Of a stretch of 64,000 nucleotides of DNA, positions 1 through 13,300 are shown piece after piece. Where the stretch lies: NCBI GenBank assembly GCA_028023455.1, contig JAQFVV010000457.1:1-64000 (forward strand), given 5' to 3'. The stretch is from Epiperipatus broadwayi (taxonomy: Eukaryota; Onychophora; Udeonychophora; Euonychophora; Peripatidae). The notes beneath the pieces were generated by a model. That model saw nothing but the letters and a program-made list of their open reading frames with translations. It did not search any database and was not told the DNA's origin. The translations under genes and the position numbers were made by a program. How positions within the stretch are numbered: the stretch's first letter is position 1; each line of letters starts with the position of its first letter.

Positions 1-1080
1 TTAATGAAGGTAAATTATTAAAACTTTAGATTATAACTGTCAAAGCATATGAGATTTTCAGATTTATTTTAATCAAATATTAATATTAAAATTTAATATT
101 TTAACTAAATTTACAATCATACTAATGAATTTTAAATATAATTACATCAAATCACTCTAATTTGTAATAGAATAAAACGATTACTATTACCATCTCTATA
201 ACTCAATAAGATTATGATTTTTATGGCTGTATACTGACTTAATATAATATTCACTTTAGTCAATAATGATTTGAAATAAAATATGCAAATATTTAATTGC
301 AATTTTCTTCACTCATTTTCAATGATTATCATATTAGTATCTTTATCAATCATCAAATCATTTCATATATACTTTATATCTTAATAGAATTGATACTTGT
401 TACTAATAAAATAATTACAATAAGCTTCTAATTACTTATTAAACATTTAAAATTATCAACTTAATTTATTGTTGTATAAATCTATATCTAGTCAGATAAT
501 AAATGTTTAATTCAATACAAAGAAAAATGATATGTAATTATACATTCCTATGTATCCTGTGGTTTTGTTTTCTGAATTATTTTCAACTACTTCAAATGAA
601 TTATGTGGTGTAATTAATTTGTGAATATTGTCTCATCCAAATATGTTTAACCAATAAATTTGCATTGTAAAATTGAATAACAACCAAGCAAGTTTACTTG
701 TTTTAAATTAATTCAAAATTTATTAACAAATGGATATAAATTAAAATCATATATATATATATTGTAACGATACATAAATATGTCGTTACATTAATTTAAA
801 ATAAAAACTTAAAAGTTCGCAAATAAGAGTAAAAAACTAAACGCTAAAATTAAAAATGTTTGTTATACGTATATACATTCGCACAGATGCTAAACTTTAA
901 AAATATTTTTTTCATAAACAAAAAAAAAGTATTTGAACGTATTTTTTTTAATAAAAAAATACCAGATTGAAATATAAAAATATTTTAATAAAAAAATAAC
1001 GTAAGTTAAAGTAAAAACAGGTATTAATTAATTCCTATAATCTGTAAATGGAAATGATTGTTTATTAATTATCTAAAAGC
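1..1080. other. AT-rich non-coding stretch
   Basis: No open frame or recognisable family is visible. The only local structure is a short palindrome at 763-790, listed separately, and several A/T homopolymer runs. Confidence 0.6.
763..790. repeat. TGTAAC...GTTACA palindrome
   Basis: A near-perfect 28-bp palindrome begins TGTAACGA and ends TCGTTACA, directly after an AT dinucleotide run. Similar palindromes with the same hexamer ends lie at 6951-6968 and 9709-9736. They may be solo hairpin ends of one element family, which is inference. Confidence 0.45.
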
Positions 1081-1084
1081 TGTG

Positions 1085-1450
1085 TAATTAAAAAGTCAGA
1101 TGAAAAGTTAGATAAGAGAAGAAAGAAATTTTAGCTTGACCAATGGAAGCACTAAGCCTTGGCTCAGACCCTAACGAAAGTGATAGACTAGTGACGTTTT
1201 GTTCATTGAATCCTTGTGGATAATATAAAAAGGGAAATACAGTTTTTTTTCGGAGTTCCAGCGTTGTGTGTTTGAGAGATGTGGTATGACGCACATATCA
1301 CATTCTCTATAAAAAAAAATGAAAAGACTGTGATACCTTGAACCACCTATTGCCATCTCCAGAACATTACCTTCCAACGGAGGCGTTGCGGGAATTGAAA
1401 GCAGAGGCCTGGACTCTTTTACCATAAGCTATATGAAATGAACAATTGTT
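1085..1450 (+). promoter_or_regulatory. GC-elevated island with CCAAT and TATA boxes
   Basis: This block is clearly less AT-rich than its surroundings. It contains GACCAATGG (CCAAT box, 1138-1146), a TGACG motif near 1193 and a canonical TATAAAAAG box at 1224-1232. The CCAAT-to-TATA spacing of about 85 bp is normal for an RNA polymerase II promoter on the + strand, with initiation expected around 1255-1265. A 14-bp hairpin lies at 1275-1308. No coding exon can be assigned downstream. It could be a promoter of an unseen gene or a repeat fragment that resembles one. Confidence 0.3.
1275..1308 (+). other. Stable hairpin downstream of TATA box
   Basis: The arms AGAGATGTGGTATG and CATATCACATTCTCT pair over 14 bp with one bulged U and one G-U pair, around the loop ACGCA. 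The hairpin starts about 45 bp after the TATA box, so it would lie near the 5' end of any transcript. No known RNA family is recognised. Confidence 0.35.
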
Positions 1451-2715
1451 AAAATCAATTAAGAACTTTCGTCAAGTTTTACAAATTGATAAACAAGCCA
1501 ACTGAAATGTTAAAACGGACTCTTATCTGACTTTTGTAAGTTTTTAAATCAAATTAATAATGTTTAATTTTATATGTTTTCCAATTGATAAACATCATTT
1601 CCATTTTTTTTTCTTATTGTAAAGATTATTTAAATGTATGAAATTTAAGTTGTTTATAGACGCTTGCATGGATTCGTTTGTGGTTAATTATATTTTGGTT
1701 TTCATATTTGATCAAAATATATATAGACATTCGATAAATAATGATACCTTACGGTGAGTATCTAAAATGTATTTATTCGGATGTCTTTTAAGTTATTGGT
1801 GACAACGCAAGTATCTTATGGTGAATACTATTGGGTTACTTATAAGTTTCCCTCTGCGATTGTCGGTATCAATAATTTTGTATTTTGATCGTTTATGTTT
1901 ATTTTGAAATGTTTTTGACCGTGGAATCTATGTAATCGATCTATACCCAACATTTTTAAACAAATCTGTGCGAACGTATTTAAATGTTAAAATTAAGTCG
2001 GGCGTGAATGGCTATATAGTTTTGTAAAGTTGTATTAAGGGAGGGTAATCTTAGGTTATTCATTTCGTAGTTGAATTGGTTCAATGGATTGGATATATTT
2101 GTGTAATTAGTAGATGTAGTATGAGGTCCGCTACGGGCAGGATTATAGATATACACCACACACCCTCTGTTTGCCTATGGATGGGTTTGTAAGTCGGCAG
2201 AAGACCGCAGTCCATTCCTATGGAATTTTTTGTTTATTGTTCTACTTGCCAACAGATGTCACATTCCTGTTGGTGGAGAGTCAATGTCTTCTCTATTTCT
2301 ACTTATTGTTCAGATGTACAGTCCTGACAATATAGTATTTTGTGTTGTCGTATCATGCTACATTGAATACATGAATGTATCAGATGGATTGGTGCCAATT
2401 TGGTTGCGAAATTTGTTGCCTAAGGTTAAGTCAGGGAAGAATATTTTCTTTTCAAATGCAGATCTATGTAATCTATTCATACTTGACTATCTAAATAATA
2501 ATTAAACTCATTGAAACTTAGTTAAATGTAAAATTAAAAGTTAATATAAAAATCTAAAATGTTAAACTTATTCCTCAAAATTTAAATATTATTTTATATG
2601 TGCGTAAATAAATATTTTTATATGTTAATTTCTGGCAGTGGCTTTTACTCTTTGATATTTAAGATATAAATTAAGATATAGATTTTTATCTCTGCGTCTC
2701 CTCTGAGCTAGTGAC
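1451..2715. other. Intergenic, nothing firm
   Basis: Mixed AT-rich sequence. A 91-codon open frame at 2230-2505 (+) has no recognisable domain and is probably chance. The part near 2110-2300 has somewhat higher G+C and could be an old repeat fragment. Confidence 0.4.
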
Positions 2716-2717
2716 TT

Positions 2718-2876
2718 GGGCTAACGATCGGAATATTTAAATGAAGTGGAATCTTAACAGCGCGTATCTGCCTACTTTATATATTTTTCTAGGCTCAAAT
2801 GCCTAGATGGCGCCCTTGTAGTGCAGATATTGTTTTTGCGGTTAGATTCGATCTTCACTTTCATTCCGATTGGTAC
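2718..2876. mobile_element. Inverted-repeat (MITE-like) element
   Basis: Outer arms of about 40 bp are inverted copies. The left arm starts TAACGATCGGAAT and runs to about 2762. The right arm, about 2834-2875, ends with the complement ATTCCGATTGGTA. The pairing continues imperfectly inward (GTATCTGC against GCAGATA). The roughly 75-bp core is GC-rich compared with the flanks. There is no coding capacity. It is most likely a small non-autonomous DNA transposon or fold-back repeat, superfamily unknown. Confidence 0.5.
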
Positions 2877-2879
2877 AAT

Positions 2880-4970
2880 ATATATATATGGCATGGCAAA
2901 TAAACATTTAAACTATATGCATGTGATTCAATTATACTTTATGCAATACATTTTCAATTGACATTAACTTCATATTTAAATAGGTAATTACACATCAGTC
3001 TTCATCTTTTGGATACTAAATACAAAACACATGTTTATATAACAAATATGTTGTAGAACATTTATATTTTCTGAAATATAAGAGAATTCAAGATATATAT
3101 TTTTATACTTCTTACAAAAATATAGTTAATCGAAAGAATATATATATATAAATCTACTTATTTGTTAATATAAATTTAGGAAAACAAAATGAAATAAATA
3201 CTTATTACAATATAATCCTTTTGGCCTCAGAATTAAAGTGATATATCTGAAGTTATTTTATAATCAATAAATAAAAAATGAATATTTTAAATTAGAATAA
3301 TAATTACTATGCTGCAAAATATAAATTCAAACTTAGGAAAACATAACTCTTTTATATTTAGGTATATAAATAGATCACTACTTAACTTAAAAGTATACTA
3401 TTATTTATATCAATTAATATTATATCTTTAAAAGAAGAGGAAACATGTAGCAATAATAAATATAAGAAAATGACCTCAGTAATAGTTATTAAATACAGAA
3501 TTTCCAAAATAGTACCACAGTTCTAATATCTATTTCTTAAACTGCACTCCAATGATGCTTTATTATTCTAGAAATGGGATAAATATCATGAAAAGCTATA
3601 AGATTTGAAGCACATTTTATTGATTCTGATATTTTCCAAATATTCAAATCTTTTATTTAGCAAATATTTGATCTATATAATGTTAACACTATCCAAACAC
3701 TAGTTTATATCTATGATGATACAATGTAAATATCTTTTCATTTAGCAAATAATTAATTCATAAAACATTACAAGTGGACAGACACTAGTTTCATTCATGA
3801 TGATATGGAAATTGAACACATTTATGCCTTGCATATAAATAATCCATCAAGTTCATAAAATTATATCAGCAGGTAAACAATCTTTGGGTACATTTTTTTG
3901 TTAACATTTTAGACTTCATCATTGAAAAGTAGATAATATCTACTTTTAAAGCAAGGAACATTTCATAATTTTTAAATGCTATGAATTTTCATTTGTTCAA
4001 TAAATTGTCATCTTTCACAAATTCAATGATCCTGTTAAGTTAGTGGACTACTATTATAGCTTTCACCCCATCATTGTATCTATTGATAATCATATACATT
4101 TTTAAAAAATTATAAAAATTTTAAGAATGAACTTAGATTTACTTCTATTAAAACCAAGATATGAGAGTGTTTAATATGCTTAGTTCTACTTATAAACCTT
4201 TTTTATTGATGTAAGAGAAACCATATCAACAGCCTATATTAACTCTTTAGCCAATTTTAGCCAGTATTTCATAAATAAAAATCTTATTTCACAATAATAA
4301 CAAATAAAAATATTTCACAATTATTATATATAGCAACCGTTTACATTTTTAAAATACAAATAGTATTCTTCAATTCAACAGAAAATAAATAATTTAGATT
4401 ACATTCTTTTATACTACAATGGAAATAAACTTTTTACACATATCTTTTAAATATAATATTATACAAATCAAATAACAAACATACTGGAGACATTAAATAT
4501 TTAGATGTATTATTTGTAATCTAGTGAATGCAGTAACAAAAATATACATAATAAAGAAAATAATTTTATCAAGGCTATAAACTTTATTATCTACACATTT
4601 ATTTTTATTATGAATAAAGTCAATTCACACTTTTTACAAAGTACAATTAATAATAAATATTTATTTCACCAATATTGTGTATTGTCATAGCAATATAGTC
4701 ATCCAATGCAATTCAGGCTAATATATTCACCATTAAAATTAAACAAGAATATAAAAAAAATATGACTAACATTCCATCACATATGGAAATTTATTTCAAA
4801 TTTCAGTAAGTACAATATTTATATAGTATAACCAACCTGATAGGAGCTCAAATTAATTATATTACAAAGCTGCATAAAAAAGCTTAATAAAAACTCATAT
4901 AAACTGACTAATAAATATATAAACTCCCATGTGTGTATATGCACTTATATACTTATTATTTAAGTACATT
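2880..4970. other. AT-rich non-coding stretch
   Basis: No open frames, RNA genes or clear repeats are visible. The sequence is a long run of AT-rich DNA with short A/T microsatellite runs. Confidence 0.55.
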
Positions 4971-4972
4971 GA

Positions 4973-5075
4973 TAGCATTGGTGGTTGAGAGGTCAGCGAT
5001 GGCTGCTTTACAAGCAGTTGTCCCGGGTTAGTGGATTCGCTTCCTGGCTGATGCTATGACACATGAGAAAAAAGT
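4973..5075 (+). mobile_element. tRNA-Val-like SINE (copy A)
   Basis: A tRNA-shaped head is visible. The A-box region is TGGTGGTTGAGAGG. The anticodon arm CTGC-TTTACAA-GCAG has UAC in the loop, as in tRNA-Val. The T-arm/B-box is GGATTCGCTTCC (5033-5044). The head is followed by GATGCTATGACACATGAG and an A-run. The same head, the same 3' sequence and an A-run recur at 56095-56200 (+) and, diverged, at 53330-53434 (-). Shared tail sequence after a tRNA head marks it as a SINE rather than a functional tRNA gene. Confidence 0.7.
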
Positions 5076-5079
5076 TGAA

Positions 5080-6295
5080 AGAAAAGTTAGTTTATGCATT
5101 TGGTCATATTATTAAATATATACTTTGTAACACGTGAAAAACCTAATGATAAATTGCACTGTAAAGGAAGAAAATAAATTTGTTTTGATGTATGCAAGAA
5201 GTTTTAATTAAGTAATTATAAAAATCTAAAATGTTTTATACCTTTTGTATTTGCTTTTTTTGATGGAGTTTTAAATAAAATTTCTACATTTTATAGTAAA
5301 TTTCACTGGAAATCTAGAAATGATATTAAAATTTTGGAATTAATACAATTTTAAAAGTTATTATTTAAAATTTAAATATCGACAATGATATTTTCTTTCT
5401 TCCTATGCTAACTAATGTAAATAAAGAGAGGAAAAATTTTTTTTTTCTTTCATTCATTTATGTATCAAATCATAATATAATATTTATAAATTTATTTTCA
5501 CAATATGTTGTGAAGATAATAAAGAACATGTTTTCCAAAAAATGTATTGTTGTAAGGAAACAGAACAAATCTTTTAATTAGCTGGTAATGAATCCATTCT
5601 TTGGAAAACATTCATTGAACAACATTAAATAGGTCTGAAACAAGCAAATAGGGCATTACCATACAGTACAGGTAGTCCAGTCTATTTTATAGTTTATCTG
5701 AAGACTTAACCTAAGCAGTGATATATGATTCCATGCCTAGGAGAGAAATAGCTGGTTAAAACTTTTCCACTGTAACTGTTTTTAAAATATTTTTCAATAC
5801 TCCATTTATAACAGCCAGTATGATGATTGTATCTAGGAGAAGACTATCTGCTATGTGTGGCTAGGTAACAATAACCCACACCAACTAAAATACCCAGAAA
5901 ATGCAGTCAGATCCATAAATTAATATTGAAATTTATCAAAATCAGTCAGTACCTAACCTTGCTAATGCCATGAAAGAAGAAATGGACTGTGCTATAAGGA
6001 CTACTAAATACCTTTATACTTTACTCTATGTAGCATCACCTATGTTGCTGTACTTTCTCTCTAACATTACCAGTGTCAAATGAGAAAAACTACCATTTTT
6101 GGAGAGTTAATTTAAGCCAACCATAAGCATGTTAAAATAATATTTCAGAAAATCATGATTTGGAACTATTTAAATATTTCACATGGTAAGGTCTTATCAC
6201 AATAGATATTATAAGCCTTAAACTTCAATTGAAAATATATTTTATTACCATTATATTTCATATTTTGTATATGCATTTAATTGTATGCATTGATA
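5080..6295. other. Intergenic, unassigned
   Basis: AT-rich up to about 5560. From about 5590 to 6120 the composition is slightly richer in G+C, without an open frame or recognisable domain. It may be an old repeat or decayed exon DNA, but nothing supports a specific call. Confidence 0.4.
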
Positions 6296-6297
6296 AT

Positions 6298-6420
<123 letters not shown>

Positions 6421-6950
6421 CCATTCAGTTTGTATTTGCTTCTTAAACTTATTCCAAACATAATGCTTTTAACATTCAGTATGCATGTAATATCCAGAAC
6501 CATGAGAAATTATGCAGTTCACTGGGGGACATGCAGAGGTGGTACTAATTTGTAAATAATGATGATCATGTGTTGATATGTTTTCCAAAAGTAAACTTTC
6601 TAGTTAGAAGGTTTGGCATCTGAGAGTTTCATTTATTTTTATTGTGTTTTACTGAAATTCAAAAACAAAATATTTTTGGGAGGACTTGTACTTACATTAT
6701 AAATCATCATTATCATTATCATTTGGTTAATATTATTTCATATATCTGAACTGAATCTTTTTTTTAAAATTTTATTAACCATTCAACTTTCATATAATAT
6801 ATTTACTTTGAATCAAGATTTATGGTACATATTTAATATATTATTGTATATCTTTGATTTCTGGTTCAAACCTGTTTGCCATTGCAAATTTACCATTACA
6901 CTATATAAAACTTAATTTCATAATATGATTTCGTATGTATATGTATATAT

Positions 6951-6968
6951 TGTAACAGGACTGTTACA
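6951..6968. repeat. TGTAACAG...CTGTTACA palindrome
   Basis: An 18-bp near-perfect palindrome preceded by an AT-rich run, of the same type as those at 763-790 and 9709-9736. Confidence 0.45.
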
Positions 6969-6986
6969 TTGCACACAATAACATAG

Positions 6987-7018
6987 TCTGTATGCGCATA
7001 TATATATATATATATATA
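6987..7018. repeat. AT dinucleotide microsatellite
   Basis: An uninterrupted TA run. A similar TA run is at 8581-8608. Confidence 0.8.
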
Positions 7019-7019
7019 A

Positions 7020-9125
7020 AGTTGAAAGGAAAAGTAGAAATGAATGCAGACAAAAAAATTTGTAGATATTTTTCTACCTTCCTAGAATAATAATAACTGT
7101 AAAGGATTAAATAATTCTGATTGTAAAATAAAATTTCATTTTGAAATAAATAGGTAAAAAAGTCTAAATAAATATTAATATTGAATTCTGGTTTTGAAAA
7201 TTAAAAAACAAGCATGTTTTTTTTTGAGATCTTTCAAAGTTGCTTTTAAAATGATTAGAATTGTTTTTAATCAAGAAAAAAAACAATTTTTAAAATGTGT
7301 TTTTATCACCTCAAATGACTTATAAGAAGAGTTGATAAAGAGATTAGAACAGTCTGGTTTTAGTTTTTAGTTTTGGTTTATGGAATTTGTAACGGATAGC
7401 CAGAAAAGTTGGCTTGTTTGCAGTAGTTGGTAGCTGTAGCAGAATAGTTAACTGCAGAGCTGGGTTTCATAGTTATACATACAGAGCTGCCATGAAAATA
7501 TAAGAATGCAAGGAAGGCAAAGTCCAGAAGTGGTCTACTAGTTCTATATGCTGAAGTTTTGATTCATATGAAGCCAGAGCCACTTCTAATGGATCAATTA
7601 GCCTGGACAAATATGGACAAGAGTTTGCTAGCCTGAACACCATCAAGCCCTAGACTGAAAGGAGATAACTGCAGACCAACTTACCTAGACTATACCTATC
7701 TTAATAATGACAATCCAAGACCAATTCACCAAAGGAATCCTATCAGTTGAAGAAGTCATTGGACATATGATGCTGAACCACAGGCAAATGCATCACATAT
7801 ATATAATGTGAGTTGTTTTAAATAATTCATTTTTGAAATGACATTCTAAAAGTGAGATATATAATATAGAACGCTTTTGTTTAAAATCATTTATTGAGAA
7901 AACAAAAAGACATTTTAAAATTTATATTATAAATTCTAAAAAACATTATAGTTGAGAGTGACCTGTGATGGTCATACATATATAGAGATAATATTATTTC
8001 TAAATTTATTGAGAAAAGAAAAAAAAAATTTTTTTAAAAATCTATATTTTTTAAAAGTAATAATTTTGCTTGGATAAAAAAATGAACAAATAAAAAGTAA
8101 AGTATTTTATAATCTAAATTTAAACACATTGAATTAATCAATCAAAACAGATACTGGTTGAAAACTGACTTTATTTTTTAAAAAAAAAATGTAATCATCA
8201 AAGAGTAAAACTTGTTATTAAAATAAATATTATATACTTTCAATATTAAATCAATTATTTAAATATACTATTCTTGTAACAAATTTAAATATGTGATATA
8301 GATGTGTGCACCTGAAATTCAACACTCACATATGTATATGTAAAATTTTAATCATTTATAGCATTTTTATACAACTTAAAATTTTAATTATATATTATTT
8401 TTGACAATTCAAATATCTCTAGAAATTATAATGCCATGTGTATATACCAATGCATGTCAGATGGACATGTATAGGTAAATTTTAATCATTTATAATATTT
8501 TTTATACAACTGAAAAGTTTAATCATGTATTTATTATTTTATGATGATTGAAATATAGTTATCAAATGTACTGCACTCTCTGTATATATATATATATATA
8601 TATATATAAGTGAGTGTCAAATAGAACACATGTAAAATTTAATCATTTTTAAATTTTATTAAATGTCAATTCAAATATATTTATGTAATAGTAAAACTTG
8701 CATTTGTGTGTCTAAATGGAACATATATATATAATAACTTGAATTTTGTATATTAATCAGTAAATCACAATGTGATAATTTTTTGGAAATTGTATGTTAA
8801 TCAAAATCAGAAGGCTTATATTTGTAGCCTTATTTTAAAGACAATTTAATATCATTTTTTTAATTTTTTGTTGTTAATAAACATGTCTTCAATTGTTAAA
8901 ACTATTCCAGTGGCTTAATTCTAAATGGTTTTTTAGATTATATAATGTATTGCATCATCATCTTGATCACTATAACAGTAATAGAGTGTATGTTCTCTGA
9001 GCTGGATTTGAGCATAAGTCTGATATATAAAAGAGGGTGTATATGTTTATGGGCATCCAGTTGACATAGGGTCCTGGTTGAAACAAAAAGAATATTATTT
9101 AAAGTCCATGCACTGAATTTTATTT
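7020..9125. other. Intergenic with a GC-elevated patch
   Basis: Mostly AT-rich. The patch at about 7380-7800 is richer in G+C but has stops in all frames and no recognisable motif. Nothing else is identified. Confidence 0.4.
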
Positions 9126-9128
9126 AAT

Positions 9129-9368
9129 TTAGTCTTTATTAGAATTTAAGTTTATAGTTGGCCAGTACATTAATGGTACTAAGTGGCCAGAGCATTGATT
9201 ATGATCAGCATGTTTTAATATCCCAGCATTATTTCTTTTTATTATTATATATCTAGATGGATGGGCACTTACTTGGTGCATCCAAGTTATGTTTAAATAA
9301 ATTCCCCAAGCTGTCAAAGGCTCAATAGTTAGCCTGGTCAACAATAGATGAAGTTCTAATGTAGTCAC
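9129..9368 (-). other. Unrecognised 79-codon open frame
   Basis: The predicted peptide contains no recognisable domain, signal peptide or membrane segment. The local DNA is less AT-rich than its flanks, so it may be an exon remnant or transposon fragment. It is not supported as a gene by anything except the open frame. Confidence 0.12.
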
Positions 9369-9708
9369 TAGATTGACTGTTGATTTATTTTGATGATATT
9401 CCCATCAATGATGATGGTGTATGATTATTTCTTTTACGTATTAATGGTACTTACTTATACTTTTTGGTCTAAGGAGTTAGCTGGCTGATCTCTCCAAGAG
9501 ATCTCAGAATTGATCTATCATGCTCCTATAATATATAAAATTTATTATACATTTTTGATAATAAACATTACTTTATTATTTTAATCTTATATCTTAAAAT
9601 ATTAGATCATGATATACTTAAAATTTCATTATTTGAATTATCTTGTTCAACTGGGATTGATGAAGATTTTTCCATCACTCAGATATGGCCATTCTTGATA
9701 CCCCATCC

Positions 9709-9736
9709 TGTTACAATATATATATATATTGTAACA
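9709..9736. repeat. Perfect TGTTACA...TGTAACA palindrome
   Basis: A perfect 28-bp palindrome with a 14-bp AT core and 7-bp outer arms. It is related by its hexamer ends to the palindromes at 763 and 6951. Confidence 0.55.
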
Positions 9737-10300
9737 ATTTTTTATAAATTAATATAAATATGTATTTTTTTGTAACTATTTAAATTATGGCACATTTGTA
9801 ATTTTATTTTTTTGTTTTGTTTTATTATTTCTATATTATTATTTTATATAAAATTATATTATTTTTTATTTTTTAAAAAGTTATTTTGTGATTGATTTTT
9901 TATAAAATTGTTATAAAAGATTTTTTAAGAAAAATATAAAGTTTAAACGTTCTTATATATAAAAATTTTTAAAAAGTTATTCTTATTTTTGTTTTTATTT
10001 ATTTATATATTGATATTTTATATCTAAATTGTTATTATTTTTACTATTTATTTTTTAAATTTATTTTATTTAGTTAGTTTTTTTTTAAATTGTGTATTAA
10101 AAAACTTGCATAGAAAAAATATATAACATTTAAAAATAAATAAAAAAAAGTTTATAAGCTTGTGCTAAAATATTTATAATTAAAGGAAAAAGAAATTCAG
10201 CATTGTATTATGAATGTACTATATATATGATGAAATTATATCACTTGAAAATGTTTAAATATAGAATAGGAAGGATATATAAGGTTATTTGATTGTAGGA
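9737..10300. other. Extremely AT-rich linker
   Basis: T-rich then A-rich DNA with no feature recognised. The decayed LINE begins at its right edge, with an uncertain boundary. Confidence 0.5.
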
Positions 10301-13300
10301 ATCAATATATGATAATATGGTAAGAAGATAATGAAAAGATGTTTTCAAAATTTAGTCAGGCAGATGAAGAATAATTGTTGGAGAAAGTAATAGGTGTAAT
10401 GGAGATGATTCATTAAAAGAATAAATCAATTACCCGAAGAATTTGAAGGATACTTTAACAAAATTAAAATCATTAAAAGTTAAAAATGAGGGTATCAAAG
10501 AAATTATTAATTCTAGGAATGATAAAAAGAAAAATAAATTAAGGAGGGACCCAAAGGTATTAACCAATGTTATGGATGAAAGCAGAAAAAATGGATCATA
10601 AAACAAGTATGTTAAAAATTGATAATTGAGAGAATGTAGAGATATGATTATAAAGGAAAATAAATGGGTATGTAAAGAGTATGTTTTTACTTTTAATTAG
10701 TTTCAAGGTGTATGGAAATAAAGTTAAAAAGCAAGTTGTAAGAAAGTGTATATATTTTATAGGTGGGGATATCAGTTTATTGGGAGATTATCAGAGAAGA
10801 TAATTATGGATCGATAATAAAATTAAGTTGAAATTTGAATTACTGATTAAAGGAAGAGTAAGAACTAATTAGTTTATTACAAAGGTGAAAGCAAAAGTTA
10901 TTTTTAATGGATCGAGCATATTCATGAAAAATGAGAGATTGAAAAAATTATGTAGGATAGAAATAATCTTATGTTTAACGTGGATGTATTGATTGTTTTA
11001 TGGAAAGAAGAAAGTTATACTATTAAAAGATACAGGATTGCATTTAGGAAGTAGAAAGTGAAAGTTTTACAAAATTTGTTTTATAAAAAATTTTTCCCGA
11101 AGCCCTTTACAAGAGGTGGATTGCAAGGATGTAAGAGTATTAAAAAGAATGGTTCACAATATCTAAAAAATGTAAAAGGAATGATTTTGATATCAAATAT
11201 AGATTATGGAGAGATGAACAGGTTTATAAAATTAATGGTAAAAAGTAATTTGTAACGTAACACAGAAGAAAGAATTAAAAGAAGTTTACAAAAGAAATGG
11301 TTTTTTAAGAAGAAATTATTAAAAGATAGGTTTTAAGATGAGCACAAGGTAGGTAAGTAAGGAAAGTGGATGAATTGTGTCAAGCAATTGAAAATGAAGA
11401 TGCTTAGGTATTAACGTGGATGGAAGCTCGCATTTAAGAGAAGAAGAACCTAATTCTAAGAACGAATTAATTTTTCAAAGAATTATAAAACTGAAAAAAA
11501 AAAAAAGTGATGGTATAGATATTATCACTCAAAAAAATACATAAATATTAGTAAAAATGTCAAACCACTTGTAGTTCATAAATAAGTTCAAGGTGAAACA
11601 AGAATGGATGTTAAACCAAGTTTATATAACTAATGGAGATAGTCAAATTATATTAAAGATAAGATAATAACTTTATATCTGAATATTTAGTTTAGGAAAT
11701 ATTAAGATTTTAAAGAGAAGGGAAAAGGATAGTGGATATAAGGATTTAACATAGATAGTTGTATTGAAAAATTGTTGGTGTAGATGATCAAAATGGACGG
11801 TTTTTGAAAAGACTTTTTATCCAAGTCGAATTTAGATTGTTAAAAATTTCTATAAATGTTTTACGGACAATACAAATAGTCCAGAAACAATATCTTTCGC
11901 GCTATCGATTATCTGTTGGTAGAGAAAGAAGGAATAAACATCAATCACAGGAAGAATTAAAGGTATTTAAGTGATGAAGAAAAATATAAACTGGTGATCA
12001 TAATTTTCATTTTAAATTAAAAATGATTAATAATGTGATGGAAGGATAAAAATAAAAGTAGAAAGCCACTATTAAAAGATATAGATCAAGAAATAAATGA
12101 TAAATAAATTAGGAAAGTATAAACTACAAGTTGAAAAGAAATATTGGAAAAGTCAGGTTGAGATGTTTTTATAAGTTTGATGCTAGAAAATAGAAAAGAT
12201 TACAATGGGGGTTTAGGTGAAACTATTGAAAAGATAAAAATAATAAAAAAATTAAATTAGTAAAAATTTATCTGAAAAGAAAGAAGCATACAGAAAATAT
12301 AATTATTACTATTAGGCAAGGAAAATGAAAAAGATATTAATACTAAATGGAAAAAGTACCTCAGAAAAAGTTAAAGCTGAAATAAAGATCAGCTATGAAG
12401 GAAAGCTAGAAATTAGATAGGAAATTATTGGAGGATATTAATAAAAGTTGAAGAGATCCAAGTAAAAAGAATTTAGAAGTATAGCCAAAAGGAAAATGCT
12501 AAGAGAGGGAGATGGTATTACTAGATAGATGAAGAACTACATTGGATTTCTTTTAGAAAATTTAGAGAATCTTTAAATAATTATTGTAATGAATATAAGA
12601 AAAGATGTTAGAATCATGGGCATCAGTAGAATAAAATAAGAAAATAAAAGAATATATAATGGGAATAATGATTTTTTCAAAAGAATGAACTAAATGAGGT
12701 AGAAAGGGAATTGAAAAGTCCAGAAGCAAAGGTTTAGATGGGATGGGCAGCAGAGATGGTAATGAATTTAGGATATAAGACAAAAAGTAAAAAAGTTATT
12801 GTCCTGTTTTAATAAAATGGCACAGAATGGGAAGTTTTTAAATAGTTGGAGTAATTTTAAGAGTAGGTTATTATTTCAAGAAAAAAATGGTAAGGATCAT
12901 AGAAAGTTGAAAATATTATAGATGCGATCATAGAGTAACTAAATAATTTTTATATATATACGTTTTCTCTGTTATAGTGGTGGCTAGTAAAAGTTGTAAA
13001 AATGGATGGAAGGAATAATGTAGTGTAGGGGAAATGCAAGGAGGTTTTAGATTAGATAGGTATGATAGGAGATAGTTTATTTATAGTTACACAACTTATG
13101 GATATGAGTAGGTAATGTAGTAAGCATATATATGAGTTTTATAGATATAGGAGAAGGCATATGATAGAGTAAATAGAAATAGATTATGGATAAGTTTAGC
13201 AAATTTGAGAATGGATGAAGCTTTAATAGATATTATTAAGAAATTATATGAAAATAATTATTATATATATCAATTAGAGAATATAATCAATTAAAGTTAA

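Noticed and set aside
4973-5045. Possible functional tRNA-Val gene
   Set aside because: The acceptor stem does not close, and the tRNA-like part is followed by the same 3' block and A-run as the other copies, so it is a SINE.
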